NCBI GenBank assembly: GCA_006218065.1 | Contig: VBWE01000007.1 | Coordinates: forward strand, 1 to 64,000 | Direction of reading: 5' to 3' | Source: Bacteroidota bacterium | GTDB lineage: Bacteria; Bacteroidota; Bacteroidia; Palsa-965 | Length of the DNA stretch: 64,000 nucleotides | Shown here: positions 51,639-61,135 of the stretch, one piece after another | Position numbering within the stretch: the stretch's first letter is position 1 | Layout: each line of letters starts with the position of its first letter | Program-made: the position numbers and the translations under genes | The notes under the pieces: generated by a model | Databases searched by the model: none | What the model was told of the DNA's origin: nothing | What the model saw: the letters and a program-made list of their open reading frames with translations, nothing else

Positions 51639-52561
51639 ATTTTTTCGCGCAGGTTTTCGGCGATGAGCGTTCCTATCGATTTTATTTTCAGGAAATCATC
51701 CTTTTGTGCAACGGCGCTGGGGTGCGTGTCCGTGCAGATCACCGTATGAAACAATCCCGAATCGCGCAGGCGTTTCAAACCGTCGCCGGGAAAAATGCCG
51801 TGTGTTGCAATGACTGCAATTTTTTCAGCGCCCGCTTCTTTGTATGCTTTGCCTGCCTGGATCAGTGAGCCGCCGGTACGGATCATGTCGTCGTAAATAA
51901 TAACGTTCTTCCCTTTTACGTCGGCGCTGATGCCGGTGAGTTTAGTTTCGGTTCCGTCGATTCTTCTTTTGTACACGAATGCCGCATGAACCTGCATGTC
52001 ATTGGCTAACGATTCCACCCATTTCGCACGGCCTGCATCGGTACTCGCCAGCACGAAATCGTTTCCGAAAATTTCGCGTGCCGCTTCCATGATCACCGGT
52101 TTGCAGTAAATATGCTGCGGGCGGATATCGGAATGAAAGTAATACGGCAGTCCTTCGGTATGTAAATCAAAAAGAAGAATACGGTTCCCGAAACTCGTGC
52201 GCGGAACGGAAGAAAAAAGAACCGCCCGCGTTTTTGCTTTCACGATTTCGCCGCTTTTCACCGTGCGTTCCATCGTGGAATAGCTGAAATACGGAATTAC
52301 CATCGTCAAAGCCGCGGCGCCCTGCTGGACCAATCCGCAAGCCATGTCGTACATTTCCATCATCGCGGCATCGTTGAATGATCCGCCGATCAGTACTACC
52401 GATTTGCCTTCGACCGGGGTAAGAATACGATGATAACTTTCCCCGTCGGGAAAACGTTTCAGTTCCGCTTCGCCCTTTTCGAAACCCGGATGTTTCAGTA
52501 CGGCTTCCGCGAGGTAAACATAATCGGAAGTACTGAAGATCGTGTGCTGGTTCGTGGTCAT
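51635..52561 (-). CDS. prs: PRPP-synthetase-like protein
   Basis: A 308-residue member of the ribose-phosphate pyrophosphokinase family, which makes PRPP from ribose-5-phosphate and ATP. Seen are RFPDGESYHRI, DLHTEGLPYYFH (in place of the usual DLHAxQIQGFF) and the PRPP-binding DDMIRTGGSLIQAG. It is divergent from housekeeping Prs and looks like a second copy dedicated to NAD salvage. It overlaps NADAR by four bases and the HAD gene by four bases. A use of ADP-ribose, as described for a phage NAD-recovery enzyme of this fold, is a possible alternative. Confidence 0.75.
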   Translation of the reverse strand: MTTNQHTIFSTSDYVYLAEAVLKHPGFEKGEAELKRFPDGESYHRILTPVEGKSVVLIGGSFNDAAMMEMYDMACGLVQQGAAALTMVIPYFSYSTMERTVKSGEIVKAKTRAVLFSSVPRTSFGNRILLFDLHTEGLPYYFHSDIRPQHIYCKPVIMEAAREIFGNDFVLASTDAGRAKWVESLANDMQVHAAFVYKRRIDGTETKLTGISADVKGKNVIIYDDMIRTGGSLIQAGKAYKEAGAEKIAVIATHGIFPGDGLKRLRDSGLFHTVICTDTHPSAVAQKDDFLKIKSIGTLIAENLREKI

Positions 52562-53052
52562 TTATTTTCCGTTTTGTGTTTTTTAATCAGGTCTTCTCTA
52601 ACCTGTGTAAGTACTTCACCGAGCCAGTTTGTACCACGCCATTTGCTCCGGTCAAAGCGATCCGGATTTTCTTCCGTCATGCCGATTCCCCAAATGATAT
52701 CTGTCGGACGGGCTTCCGCCAAAGAAGTTCCGGTAGTATCGAGCAAATGCTTTTTCAGGTTTTCATTCTGAGCGAATTTAGCATAATTGCCTTTATACAC
52801 GATACGTTTGGCTTTCACTCGGTAAACTTCCGCATCAAAATTTCTCACTTTCCGACCCAGAGCTTTCTGGTCGCGCGGATTTGTTTTCTGCATGATTTTA
52901 TCCGCCATTTCCCGGTCGCCGAACAACAATGCCTTCTGATGCATCATGAATTGTTCCGTGCAATTATATTTCACGTCGTTCACACGGAAGATACAGGGAT
53001 ACCATTGTGAGGACGGGCTCTTGGAGCGATAGAAAAAAGTAAACTTTTCCAT
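52558..53052 (-). CDS. NADAR family protein (YbiA/RibX-like)
   Basis: A 164-residue NADAR-fold protein. Family features are FYRSKSPSSQWYPCIF, CTEQFMMHQKALLF, NPRDQKALGRKVRNFD, the substrate-pocket DIIWGIGM and TNWLGEVLTQVREDL. Members cleave N-glycosidic bonds, either of riboflavin-pathway intermediates or of ADP-ribose attached to guanine bases. Lying in an NAD operon, an ADP-ribose-related role is the more attractive reading. It ends inside the prs start (four-base overlap) and begins six bases after nadV. Confidence 0.88.
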   Translation of the reverse strand: MEKFTFFYRSKSPSSQWYPCIFRVNDVKYNCTEQFMMHQKALLFGDREMADKIMQKTNPRDQKALGRKVRNFDAEVYRVKAKRIVYKGNYAKFAQNENLKKHLLDTTGTSLAEARPTDIIWGIGMTEENPDRFDRSKWRGTNWLGEVLTQVREDLIKKHKTENK

Positions 53053-53058
53053 TTGCTT

Positions 53059-54438
53059 TTATATTGCGGCATTCGCCTTGATTTCTCCGAAACTGTATTG
53101 TTTTATTATACTTCCATTCTCAAAAACCGTTTGAAGCAGGTCTGTACTTCCGGCAGCCGCAGGTAACGTCTGGTGATTGCCCTGACTATCTTTAACCAGT
53201 TTTAATCTTCCGCGTTTCGAACGTTTTCCGCTATCGGTAACAGGATCTTTAAACACTTCTCGTTCTTCACCGTTTACAACAGCCGAACTGCATTTGAATG
53301 CAAACTTCTGCGTATCACGATCCAGCTTCTGAAGCAGCGCACCGCCCATTCCAAAGGCAATATTATCTGCAGACCAGCCGTGCGTTTTTAATGTATCCAG
53401 GATCTCCCCGATAGAATCGAAATCCACACCATCGCCCTGGATCACGCGGACATTGGGATGAAGCACTTTGTATCCTTTGGAGTTCGTGGTAAAACCAAAA
53501 CGGTCGCCAAGTATGCTTATCACACGAAGAACCACATCTTTAGGAATACCGCTGTCGGGGCGAACCACCAATGTTCCTTTACGGTTAAGCACAGCTTTTT
53601 TAAGTTCGCCTCCCCAGATATTTTCGCAGGCATTATAAACATCATATGAATCGCTTACTACCGCGACCAATCCTTCCTCATATTGTGTCAGCATATTAAG
53701 GTATGCTTTTGCTTCGTTTTCCCTTCCCCAGGAAGTAATCGTACTGTGCTCGGCGGCGGGAATGGAAAAACCGAAAACTTCATCCGTATTATAAAACTCC
53801 CGGATACAAGCAAGAGCAGCAACCGTATCCGTACCCATGAAATTGACGAGGTGCGCCGCACCGCCGATGGATGCGGATTCAACCGATGAAACTCCGCGGA
53901 AACCGAAATCATGCAGTTTGAAATTGACCAGGGAAGGATCGCCCGTTTCGTCAAGGTATTGCAGTATTCGTTTTTTTATTTCGCGCGACTGTGTAGCTAC
54001 CGTGGAGCCATACCAAACCTGCACGAGTAATGTCTCCAGGAAATTCGTCAGCCAGAAGCAGACAGGGTCTGTGTTTTCGATTGTCATCATCGCATTCTGA
54101 TAATGAACGGGAGTTCCTTCAGCCACTGCTTTGATGCGTACAGGCAATTTACCACCGTGGGTTTTCAGGATATATTCCCAGCCTTCGCGGTAGAATACGG
54201 CAGCATTCCCGAAATGTTTTTCATAGAGTTTTGCCGCGGAATCAATTTTTTCCTGCGTAACCACAACGCCTTCCAGGTAGTTTTTCAGGTAATACTGAAG
54301 GCCAAAAAAAACCACATCGTTAAAACGGCCGCCGCGCGATTCAAAATAAGAATACACGTTTGTGGTTCCGGTAGGATATTGCTTATAATGACTCAGCTTA
54401 TAACTGTCGGTCATTAAGAGGAGGTTATTCTGTATCAA
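53059..54438 (-). CDS. nadV: nicotinamide phosphoribosyltransferase
   Basis: NAMPT joins nicotinamide and PRPP into NMN. The 459 residues carry DSYKLSHYKQYPTGTTNVYS, SVESASIGGAAHLVNFMGTD, the AEHSTITSWGRENE region with the active-site His, VVRPDSGIPKDVVLRV for PRPP and GDGVDFDSIGEIL. It is a full-length NadV. With the PRPP synthetase-like gene and NadM in the same operon it provides a short route from nicotinamide to NAD. A phage-type enzyme using ADP-ribose-pyrophosphate cannot be excluded by motifs. Confidence 0.95.
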   Translation of the reverse strand: MIQNNLLLMTDSYKLSHYKQYPTGTTNVYSYFESRGGRFNDVVFFGLQYYLKNYLEGVVVTQEKIDSAAKLYEKHFGNAAVFYREGWEYILKTHGGKLPVRIKAVAEGTPVHYQNAMMTIENTDPVCFWLTNFLETLLVQVWYGSTVATQSREIKKRILQYLDETGDPSLVNFKLHDFGFRGVSSVESASIGGAAHLVNFMGTDTVAALACIREFYNTDEVFGFSIPAAEHSTITSWGRENEAKAYLNMLTQYEEGLVAVVSDSYDVYNACENIWGGELKKAVLNRKGTLVVRPDSGIPKDVVLRVISILGDRFGFTTNSKGYKVLHPNVRVIQGDGVDFDSIGEILDTLKTHGWSADNIAFGMGGALLQKLDRDTQKFAFKCSSAVVNGEEREVFKDPVTDSGKRSKRGRLKLVKDSQGNHQTLPAAAGSTDLLQTVFENGSIIKQYSFGEIKANAAI

Positions 54439-54460
54439 AACAATTTTTGATTTTGCACTG

Positions 54461-55261
54461 TTAGATTATTTTATGAAGATCGAAGTTGAACATTGTTTTT
54501 GATGGTTTTAGTTCGAAAATACTGGCATGCGGAAAGTTGATATTTGCAATCTCAACTATACGAACTTTTACCTTATCTGACATCCTAGCACCTAAGACTA
54601 TTTCTTTGAGTACGTTAGGGGCAAACGTCAACGTTTTTCTTGAAAATCCCCATTTAGTTATGCGATACTCTTGTTCATATCCCCAATCTGTAGGCTTTGT
54701 AAAAAGTAAAGTAGTGATTTTCTCAAGCGGTTTTCCGAACAAATCAAACAAGGGAAGCTCGTCTTGGTATTGTATAGGACCCATACAACCTTGCACTTCT
54801 TGAAAAAGCAAATGTTTGTCAAATCCAACACAGTATCCCTTTTGCGAGTTCGAATAATGCCCCCACATCAATTGACTGTTATTCTTCGATGACAAACTAA
54901 GAATGCCTATTTCATCATTAATTGTCTTGGAAATAAATTTATTGGTCTCTTCAATATGATTTTCATCAAACAATAGCTTTTGTTGTTGAATATTAAAACT
55001 GAATTCGTGGATCTTTTCTTTATCCCAGTCAGGATGATTTTTCTCGCACATCTCGAGTTGTTTCAGAAAAATGTTGTCCGCGGTCAGTTGGTCTGTTTTG
55101 TAGCGAAAAGGGATCATGCCTTCGAAGTAATCATTCAACATATCTGCCGAAGGAAAAAATAATTCTCGATGAGTGAGCAGTCGTTGATGATGGTGCTTAT
55201 CCCAATCTCTATACTTATAAAGTACATTCGGTATATTACCTAGATATTCCATCTCTTTCAT
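54461..55261 (-). CDS. DUF2971 protein, compositionally foreign
   Basis: A 266-residue protein of the DUF2971 type: YRDWDKHHHQRLLTHRELFF near the start, LSLSSKNNSQLMWGHYSNSQ and GYCVGFDKHLLFQE in the middle, and a C-terminal beta region. DUF2971 has no established function and occurs in defence-rich regions of some genomes. The DNA is clearly AT-richer than its operon neighbours: 54901-54960 has 16 G/C in 60, whereas 53401-53460 in nadV has 33. This suggests later insertion into the operon. It starts one base after the nadM gene. Confidence 0.75.
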   Translation of the reverse strand: MKEMEYLGNIPNVLYKYRDWDKHHHQRLLTHRELFFPSADMLNDYFEGMIPFRYKTDQLTADNIFLKQLEMCEKNHPDWDKEKIHEFSFNIQQQKLLFDENHIEETNKFISKTINDEIGILSLSSKNNSQLMWGHYSNSQKGYCVGFDKHLLFQEVQGCMGPIQYQDELPLFDLFGKPLEKITTLLFTKPTDWGYEQEYRITKWGFSRKTLTFAPNVLKEIVLGARMSDKVKVRIVEIANINFPHASIFELKPSKTMFNFDLHKII

Positions 55262-55262
55262 A

Positions 55263-56147
55263 TTAGTTTATTTTTTTCTTCAGGAGATCATATAGCACTA
55301 CATGTTCCGGAACAAAAAGTTCTTCATCCAGATCTGCAGACAAAACCCATTTCAGTTCGGCAATATCATCGCGGGCCTCGGCTTTTCCGAAAAGTGCTTC
55401 AGCAATAAAAAGGTGCGTAATAATCTTGTCCTGCTCGCTGCGATAGCGCCAGTCATCGATCCTCGCGCTGCCCACGTATGTAATGTTCCCGATCTCCAGT
55501 CCCGTTTCTTCCATCGCTTCCCGGCGCGCAGCATCTTCATACGAATCATCCGTAGGGTCTGCAAAGCCGCCTATGAAACGATACTTCGACTGGTTCGCTT
55601 TCCGGCCCAGCAAAAATTTTCCGTCACGCGTGATCGCCACATCCACGGTAGGGTAAACTTTGGGATACTGGTTGTAGGCAGCGAAAATTACACCCGCACG
55701 AAAATCAGGCGACGACTTTACTTCCTTGCTCAATTCAATACGCACTTCCGTTCCCGATGTATTGTGATGATCGGGCAGTTCCGTTGTTTCAAAATGTCCG
55801 TGGTACGAAGAAATGAAACTGCTCCGGCTGCCGTACAACATCACCGAGCCCACAGGACAGGCCTCACGGATACGACTGTCGAGCATAATGCTCCAGTCCT
55901 TATCCGAAGGCGAATCCGGGATGGAAAGTACAGAAACTGCAGGAAAACGTTTGAGCAACATTTCTTTCCGTGCCACAAAATCCAGCGGGTTATTTCGTGT
56001 AACCAGCGCAGGAGTGGTACCGAGAAAAATCACCACCCGCTTGTGTTTTGCATTTACCGTTTCAATCAGGTCAATATGACCGGGATGAAGCTCGTTCACC
56101 TGGAAGCGGCCTACAATGATTCCGATATCTTTCAATGACTTGTCCAT
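55263..56147 (-). CDS. nadM: bifunctional NMN adenylyltransferase/Nudix hydrolase
   Basis: A 294-residue fusion. The N-terminal NadM domain (about 5-170) has GRFQVNELHPGHIDLI, whose HxGH binds ATP, and converts NMN to NAD. The C-terminal Nudix domain (about 185-294) has GGFADPTDDSYEDAA followed by REAMEETG, with the catalytic glutamates, and would hydrolyse ADP-ribose to AMP and ribose-5-phosphate. The latter is the substrate for the PRPP synthetase in the operon, so ADP-ribose carbon can re-enter NAD. It follows the regulator gene by nine bases. Confidence 0.9.
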   Translation of the reverse strand: MDKSLKDIGIIVGRFQVNELHPGHIDLIETVNAKHKRVVIFLGTTPALVTRNNPLDFVARKEMLLKRFPAVSVLSIPDSPSDKDWSIMLDSRIREACPVGSVMLYGSRSSFISSYHGHFETTELPDHHNTSGTEVRIELSKEVKSSPDFRAGVIFAAYNQYPKVYPTVDVAITRDGKFLLGRKANQSKYRFIGGFADPTDDSYEDAARREAMEETGLEIGNITYVGSARIDDWRYRSEQDKIITHLFIAEALFGKAEARDDIAELKWVLSADLDEELFVPEHVVLYDLLKKKIN

Positions 56148-56156
56148 ACCATTGTT

Positions 56157-56849
56157 TTATAATTCGAAGTGAAACCCTTTATTCGTGAGTTCTTTGTATT
56201 TCACGGCGTCAAAACGGTAAAGTTTCGCAGCCTTATGTGCTACATTCACCTGCTTTTCGCCCAGCTCACGAAGCAAACCCATCCCCAGGATTTTTTTCCT
56301 GAAGTTTCGTTTATCCAGTGCGGTTTCAAGGATGGCCTCGTAGAGTTGCTGAAGTTCTGTAAGTGAAAATTTGACGGGAAGAAGTTCAAAACCGACGGGC
56401 TGGTAACGGACTTTGCCTTTAAGCCGGTTCATCGCAGTTTGTACAATATTTTTATGGTCGAAGGCCAGTGAAGGCAACTCCTTCACATCAAACCAGCGGG
56501 CTTCCTCCGCGCCTTTTCCGGCCACAGGCTGATGTCCTGCGGATTTAACAAGCGCATAATGCGCTACCGAAATGACCCAACCGCGGGGGTCGCGATTCGT
56601 TGAGGTGAAAGTATAAAGCTGCTCGAAGAAAACACGTTTAACGCCTGCTTTGTCAAAAAGAACACGTGAGACTGTATGATCACTGGCTTCATCTTCATGA
56701 ATAAAACCACCGGGCAAAGCCCACTTCCCTTTGTAAGGATCGGCGGCGCGCCTGATCAGTAGTAGTTTCAGCAAACCATCACCGTAACCAAATACCGCAC
56801 AGTCGATACTTACCGAAGGTCGAGCATGAGTATAACGATGCGTTTTCAT
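56157..56849 (-). CDS. nrtR: NrtR-type NAD metabolism repressor
   Basis: A 230-residue protein with an N-terminal Nudix fold (about 1-150) and a C-terminal winged helix (about 155-225, with LTELQQLYEAILETALDKRN). The Nudix box is degenerate (GGFIHEDEASDHTVSRVLFD), lacking the REUxEE acids, so it should bind rather than hydrolyse. NrtR proteins bind ADP-ribose or related metabolites, which releases them from DNA. Two palindromic operators lie upstream, one over its own promoter. It is the first gene of the operon, hence autoregulated. Confidence 0.92.
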   Translation of the reverse strand: MKTHRYTHARPSVSIDCAVFGYGDGLLKLLLIRRAADPYKGKWALPGGFIHEDEASDHTVSRVLFDKAGVKRVFFEQLYTFTSTNRDPRGWVISVAHYALVKSAGHQPVAGKGAEEARWFDVKELPSLAFDHKNIVQTAMNRLKGKVRYQPVGFELLPVKFSLTELQQLYEAILETALDKRNFRKKILGMGLLRELGEKQVNVAHKAAKLYRFDAVKYKELTNKGFHFEL

Positions 56850-56872
56850 CTTAGTGTTATTTAAACACTAAG
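56850..56872. promoter_or_regulatory. NrtR-like operator 1
   Basis: CTTAGTGTT-ATTTA-AACACTAAG is a perfect palindrome with nine-base arms. It overlaps the downstream end of the -7 element and lies directly before the nrtR start, placing a repressor on the promoter. Confidence 0.8.
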
Positions 56873-56896
56873 ATAGTATGTTTTGTTTTTTCGCAA
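56868..56896 (-). promoter_or_regulatory. promoter of the NAD operon
   Basis: On the minus strand TTG (56896-56894) and TATCTTAG (56875-56868) are separated by 18 bases. The second is one base off TAnnTTTG. Operator 1 overlaps it. Confidence 0.55.
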
Positions 56897-56904
56897 GGAA
56901 CTTC

Positions 56905-56926
56905 TTAGTGTATTTTTTACACTTTA
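56905..56926. promoter_or_regulatory. NrtR-like operator 2
   Basis: TTAGTGTA and TACACTTTA form an imperfect palindrome related to operator 1. It lies just upstream of -33, so cooperative repression through DNA looping or adjacent binding is possible. Confidence 0.6.
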
Positions 56927-56996
56927 TGTGTATGGCCCTGATTTACAGGAGGATAATTTACTAATCTGAAAAGTAAAGGAATCGGTTTCTGTAGTT

Positions 56997-57428
56997 TTAT
57001 CGCGGAATCAAATGCACTTCCTTCACCAGTCCCGAAGTATCGATGTCTCTTCCCCAAAGTTCATCGTTTTCCAGCTTCATGATGATCCAGCTGGTTGTAC
57101 TGGCCGATGGCGATACCCTGCTGAAAACAACATTCTTTTTCGGATCGTCGAAAGTCCAGTTGCCCATTTCCAGGTAATCGGATGAATTCAGAAATTTATA
57201 GGAGACACTGTAATTGCCGTCCTTCCCGATGATGAGGTTATAATTGACGAAAATATTTTTGAAATCGTCCGTCTTGTTGACAAAGTTTTCCGAATAATAT
57301 TGAACCTGCCAACTGTTGGCCAGTCGTGATTTTTTGGAACGAAAGCTGAGTGAAGGACCATCGGGGTATTTATTGCAGGAAGGCAGGGAAGTGGTCAGCA
57401 ACAAAACCAGGGCAATGGATTTTTTCAT
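56997..57428 (-). CDS. lipocalin-like predicted lipoprotein
   Basis: A 143-residue protein with a signal sequence and lipobox LPSC (Cys18), so probably a lipoprotein. The body is beta-rich with LANSWQVQYYSENF, GKDGNYSVSYKF and MGNWTFDD, the pattern of Bacteroidota lipocalin-like proteins. No specific function. It lies alone between the NAD operon and metH. Confidence 0.7.
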   Translation of the reverse strand: MKKSIALVLLLTTSLPSCNKYPDGPSLSFRSKKSRLANSWQVQYYSENFVNKTDDFKNIFVNYNLIIGKDGNYSVSYKFLNSSDYLEMGNWTFDDPKKNVVFSRVSPSASTTSWIIMKLENDELWGRDIDTSGLVKEVHLIPR

Positions 57429-57454
57429 CTGCGTGTATTTTCACGCTAATATAA

Positions 57455-60400
57455 TCAATACCCTAAGTTCGGCCCCAGCCAGCGTTCGGTTTCTTCGAAA
57501 GTCATTTCTTTACGACGGGCATAATCTTCCACCTGGTCTTTCGAAATTTTACCGAGCGCGAAATACTGCGATTGCGGATGCGCGAAATACAATCCGCTGA
57601 CAGCCGCTGTGGGCAGCATCGCAAAACTTTCGGTGAGCGTGATGCCAGCATTTTTTTCCGTTTCGAAAAGATCGAACTGCAGCCGTTTTTCCGTATGATC
57701 GGGACAAGCCGGGTAGCCCTGCGCCGGGCGAATGCCCACGTACTCTTCGCGGATGCGCTGTTCGTTCGTTAGTTTTTCGTCCTTAACGTATCCCCAGAAT
57801 TCGCGGCGCACACGTTCGTGCAACAGTTCGGCAAATGCTTCCGCCAGGCGGTCGGCCAGCGCTTTGAGCATAATCGCACTGTAATCGTCGTGGTTCTTTT
57901 CAAATTCACGGACTTTATCATCGATACCGATGCCGGCCGTAACGGCAAAGCCGCCGATATAATCCGCAACGCCGCTGTCTTTCGGTGCGATGAAATCGGA
58001 AAGCGCCATGTTGTAATGCCCTGCAGGCTTTTTCGTTTGCTGGCGCAGCGTGTGCAAAACGGTTTTTACGGTTTTGCGCGAATCGTCCGTATAAATTTCG
58101 ATATCGTCGCCGATGCTGTTGGCCGGGTAAAAACCGACTACCGCTTTCGCCGTCAGCCATTTTTCCGCGATGATCTGTCTGAGCATCTGCTGCGCTTCGT
58201 CGAATAATTTTTTCGCTTCGACTCCGCGTTTCGGATCGTCGAGGATTTTCGGATAACTTCCTTTCATCTCCCAGCTGTGGAAGAACGGTGTCCAGTCGAT
58301 ATAGGTCGCGATTTCCTGCAGCGGGTAATCGTCGAATGCTTTGTTCCCGGTGAATGACGGCCTGGCGATCACACCTGCATTCCAGTCAATGGACAGTTTA
58401 TTGGCGCGCGCGACGGCCAGCGGGATAAATTTATTCTGACTGTGCGCATGTTTATTCAGCTCGCGCAGTTTTTCATATTCTTCGTTCACCTGCGCCACGA
58501 GCCCGGCCCGCAGTTCGGTTGAAACAAGGCTGCTGACTACCGGAACGCTGCGCGAAGCATCGTTCACATGCACCACCGGCGAATCGTAGTTCGGCGCGAT
58601 TTTCACGGCGGTGTGTACTTTCGAGGTCGTGGCCCCGCCGATGAGCAGCGGGATCGTAAATCCCTGGCGCTGCATCTCCTTGGCCACGTGAACCATTTCA
58701 TCCAGCGAAGGTGTGATCAAACCGCTGAGACCGATCACGTCCGCATTTTCTCTTTTCGCCGCTTCCAGTATTTTGTCGGCAGGAACCATCACGCCGAGAT
58801 CAACGATTTCGAAATTGTTGCAGGCCATTACAACGCCCACGATATTTTTCCCGATATCGTGCACATCGCCTTTTACTGTAGCCAGCACCACTTTGCCGGC
58901 CGAACGGGAACTGCCGACTTTTTCCGCTTCGAGAAACGGCGTGAGATAGGCCACGGCTTTTTTCATCACGCGCGCGCTTTTCACCACCTGCGGCAAAAAC
59001 ATTTTTCCCGATCCGAAAAGATCGCCGACCACGTTCATGCCGTTCATCAGCGGACCTTCGATCACGTGCAGCGCTTTTTCAACGCCCTGTCTCGCCTCTT
59101 CGGTATCCGCTTCGATGTAATCGACGATGCCGCGCACCAGCGCATGCGTGAGCCGGTCCTGCACGGAACCTTTACGCCATTCTTCGTCTTTCTGTTCTTT
59201 CTTCGTCGAGCCGCCTTTCAGCGTTTCGGCGTATGTAACAAGTCTTTCAGTCGCATCATCGCGGCGATCGAGCAGTACGTCTTCCACCCGCTCGAGCAGT
59301 TCTTTGGGAACCTGGTCATATACCTGCAATTGGCCGGGATTCACGATGCCCATGTCCATGCCGTGACGAATGCCGTGATAAAGGAACGCAGCATGAATCG
59401 CTTCGCGCACGACATCGTTTCCGCGGAAAGAGAAAGACACATTACTCACGCCGCCGCTTACTTTGGCATACGGGAGGTTTTCCTTGATCCATTTCGTAGC
59501 CCTGAAAAAATCGAGTGCATTGAGGCGATGTTCTTCCATGCCCGTGGCTACCGGGAAAATATTCGGATCGAAAATAATATCCTGCGGAGGAAAACCGACT
59601 TCATTTACAAGAATGCCGTATGCGCGTTTGCAGATTTCGATGCGGCGTTCGTATGTATCGGCTTGTCCCTGCTCGTCGAAGGCCATCACGATCACCGCGG
59701 CGCCGTATTTTTTAACGAGCGATGCCTGGCGTTTGAATTCCGCTTCGCCTTCTTTCATCGAAATGGAATTCACGATCGACTTACCCTGCGCACATTTCAG
59801 CCCGGCTTCGATCACGTGCCATTTGGACGAGTCGATCATCACCGGCAGCCGCGCGATATCCGGTTCAGCGGCGAGCAGGTTGAGAAATTTCACCATCGCC
59901 GCTTCGGAATCGAGCATGCCTTCGTCCATATTCACGTCGATGGCCTGTGCGCCGCCTTCCACCTGGTCGCGGGCAATGGCGAGCGCTTCTTCGTATTTTC
60001 CTTCGGTGATCAGCCGCGCGAATTTGCGCGAACCGGTAACGTTGGTCCGTTCACCGATGTTCATGAAATTACTTTCGGGGCGCAGCGTAACCGGTTCCAG
60101 TCCGCTGAGATGAAGCAGGTGATCGGCTTCCTTTTTTTTCCTCGGGCTGACGCTCGCCGCTTTTTTCGCGATCTCCGCGATATGTTCCGGCGTAGTGCCG
60201 CAACAACCACCTACGATGTTCAGGAACCCGCTCTTCAGGAAATCTTCTACCTGGTGACCCATTTCGTGCGGATGCTGATCGTATTCGCCGAACTGGTTGG
60301 GCAGACCTGCGTTCGGATAACAGCTGATGTAAAACGGCGCTTTCTCCGAAAGTTCTTCGATATACGGGCGCATCTGTTCCGCACCCAGCGCGCAATTCAA

Positions 60401-61120
60401 CCCCACGCTGAGCAGGTCGGCATGACTTACTGAATTCAGGAACGCTTCCGTGGTTTGTCCCGACAAAGTCCGGCCGCTGGCATCGGTGATCGTTCCGGAG
60501 ATCATGAGCGGCAGGCGTATTCCTTTTTCCGTGAAAACCGTTTCCGATGCGAAAAGCGCCGCTTTGGAATTCAGCGTATCAAAAATAGTTTCGATCAGGA
60601 TGAGGTCTACCCCGCCGTCGATCAGCCCGCGAAGCTGTTCACAGTACGCTTCCGCAACCTGGTCGAAGGTCACTGCGCGGTAACCGGGGTCGTTCACATC
60701 GGGCGAAAGCGAAGTTGTGCGGTTGGTGGGTCCCAGGGCTCCCGCCACGTAGCGCGGCTTGCCCGGGTTCTTCGCGGTGTATTCGTCAGCTGCTTTGCGT
60801 GCAATTTTCGCGGCGGCCAGGTTCAGCTCATACGCGAGCCCTTCCATATGATAATCGGCCAGCGAAATGCGTTGCGCGTTGAATGTATTCGTTTCGATAA
60901 TATCCGCACCTGCCTCGAGGTATTCTTTATGAATGTCTTCGATGATCTGCGGCTGCGTGATGCAAAGCAGGTCATTATTCCCCTTCAGGTCGTGCGCAAA
61001 ATCCTTAAAACGTTCGCCACGGTAGCCCGCTTCATCCAGCTTGTAACGCTGAATCATCGTTCCCATGGCGCCGTCGATAACCAGCACACGCTTTTCCAGT
61101 TCTGCACGGATGTCTTTCAT
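57455..61120 (-). CDS. metH: cobalamin-dependent methionine synthase
   Basis: MetH transfers a methyl group from methyltetrahydrofolate to homocysteine through methylcobalamin. The 1221 residues cover all four modules: homocysteine domain with zinc cysteines (about 1-325, [10 protein letters not shown]), folate domain (about 345-620), cobalamin domain with [11 protein letters not shown] (about 640-890; the His coordinates cobalt) and SAM-dependent reactivation domain (about 910-1221). It follows a methyltransferase gene by 15 bases and is controlled by the SAM-I riboswitch upstream. Full length, no frameshift seen. Confidence 0.97.
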   Translation of the reverse strand: MKDIRAELEKRVLVIDGAMGTMIQRYKLDEAGYRGERFKDFAHDLKGNNDLLCITQPQIIEDIHKEYLEAGADIIETNTFNAQRISLADYHMEGLAYELNLAAAKIARKAADEYTAKNPGKPRYVAGALGPTNRTTSLSPDVNDPGYRAVTFDQVAEAYCEQLRGLIDGGVDLILIETIFDTLNSKAALFASETVFTEKGIRLPLMISGTITDASGRTLSGQTTEAFLNSVSHADLLSVGLNCALGAEQMRPYIEELSEKAPFYISCYPNAGLPNQFGEYDQHPHEMGHQVEDFLKSGFLNIVGGCCGTTPEHIAEIAKKAASVSPRKKKEADHLLHLSGLEPVTLRPESNFMNIGERTNVTGSRKFARLITEGKYEEALAIARDQVEGGAQAIDVNMDEGMLDSEAAMVKFLNLLAAEPDIARLPVMIDSSKWHVIEAGLKCAQGKSIVNSISMKEGEAEFKRQASLVKKYGAAVIVMAFDEQGQADTYERRIEICKRAYGILVNEVGFPPQDIIFDPNIFPVATGMEEHRLNALDFFRATKWIKENLPYAKVSGGVSNVSFSFRGNDVVREAIHAAFLYHGIRHGMDMGIVNPGQLQVYDQVPKELLERVEDVLLDRRDDATERLVTYAETLKGGSTKKEQKDEEWRKGSVQDRLTHALVRGIVDYIEADTEEARQGVEKALHVIEGPLMNGMNVVGDLFGSGKMFLPQVVKSARVMKKAVAYLTPFLEAEKVGSSRSAGKVVLATVKGDVHDIGKNIVGVVMACNNFEIVDLGVMVPADKILEAAKRENADVIGLSGLITPSLDEMVHVAKEMQRQGFTIPLLIGGATTSKVHTAVKIAPNYDSPVVHVNDASRSVPVVSSLVSTELRAGLVAQVNEEYEKLRELNKHAHSQNKFIPLAVARANKLSIDWNAGVIARPSFTGNKAFDDYPLQEIATYIDWTPFFHSWEMKGSYPKILDDPKRGVEAKKLFDEAQQMLRQIIAEKWLTAKAVVGFYPANSIGDDIEIYTDDSRKTVKTVLHTLRQQTKKPAGHYNMALSDFIAPKDSGVADYIGGFAVTAGIGIDDKVREFEKNHDDYSAIMLKALADRLAEAFAELLHERVRREFWGYVKDEKLTNEQRIREEYVGIRPAQGYPACPDHTEKRLQFDLFETEKNAGITLTESFAMLPTAAVSGLYFAHPQSQYFALGKISKDQVEDYARRKEMTFEETERWLGPNLGY

Positions 61121-61135
61121 AACTTCTCTTCCTCT

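Noticed and set aside
51635-54438. Firm identification of the Prs-like/NadV pair as a phage NAD-reconstitution (NARP1-type) pathway
   Set aside because: The folds fit, but motifs alone cannot separate ADP-ribose-using enzymes from ordinary PRPP synthetase and NAMPT.
58568-60433. 621-codon plus-strand ORF opposite metH
   Set aside because: It is an antisense shadow. The metH frame has complete conserved domains.
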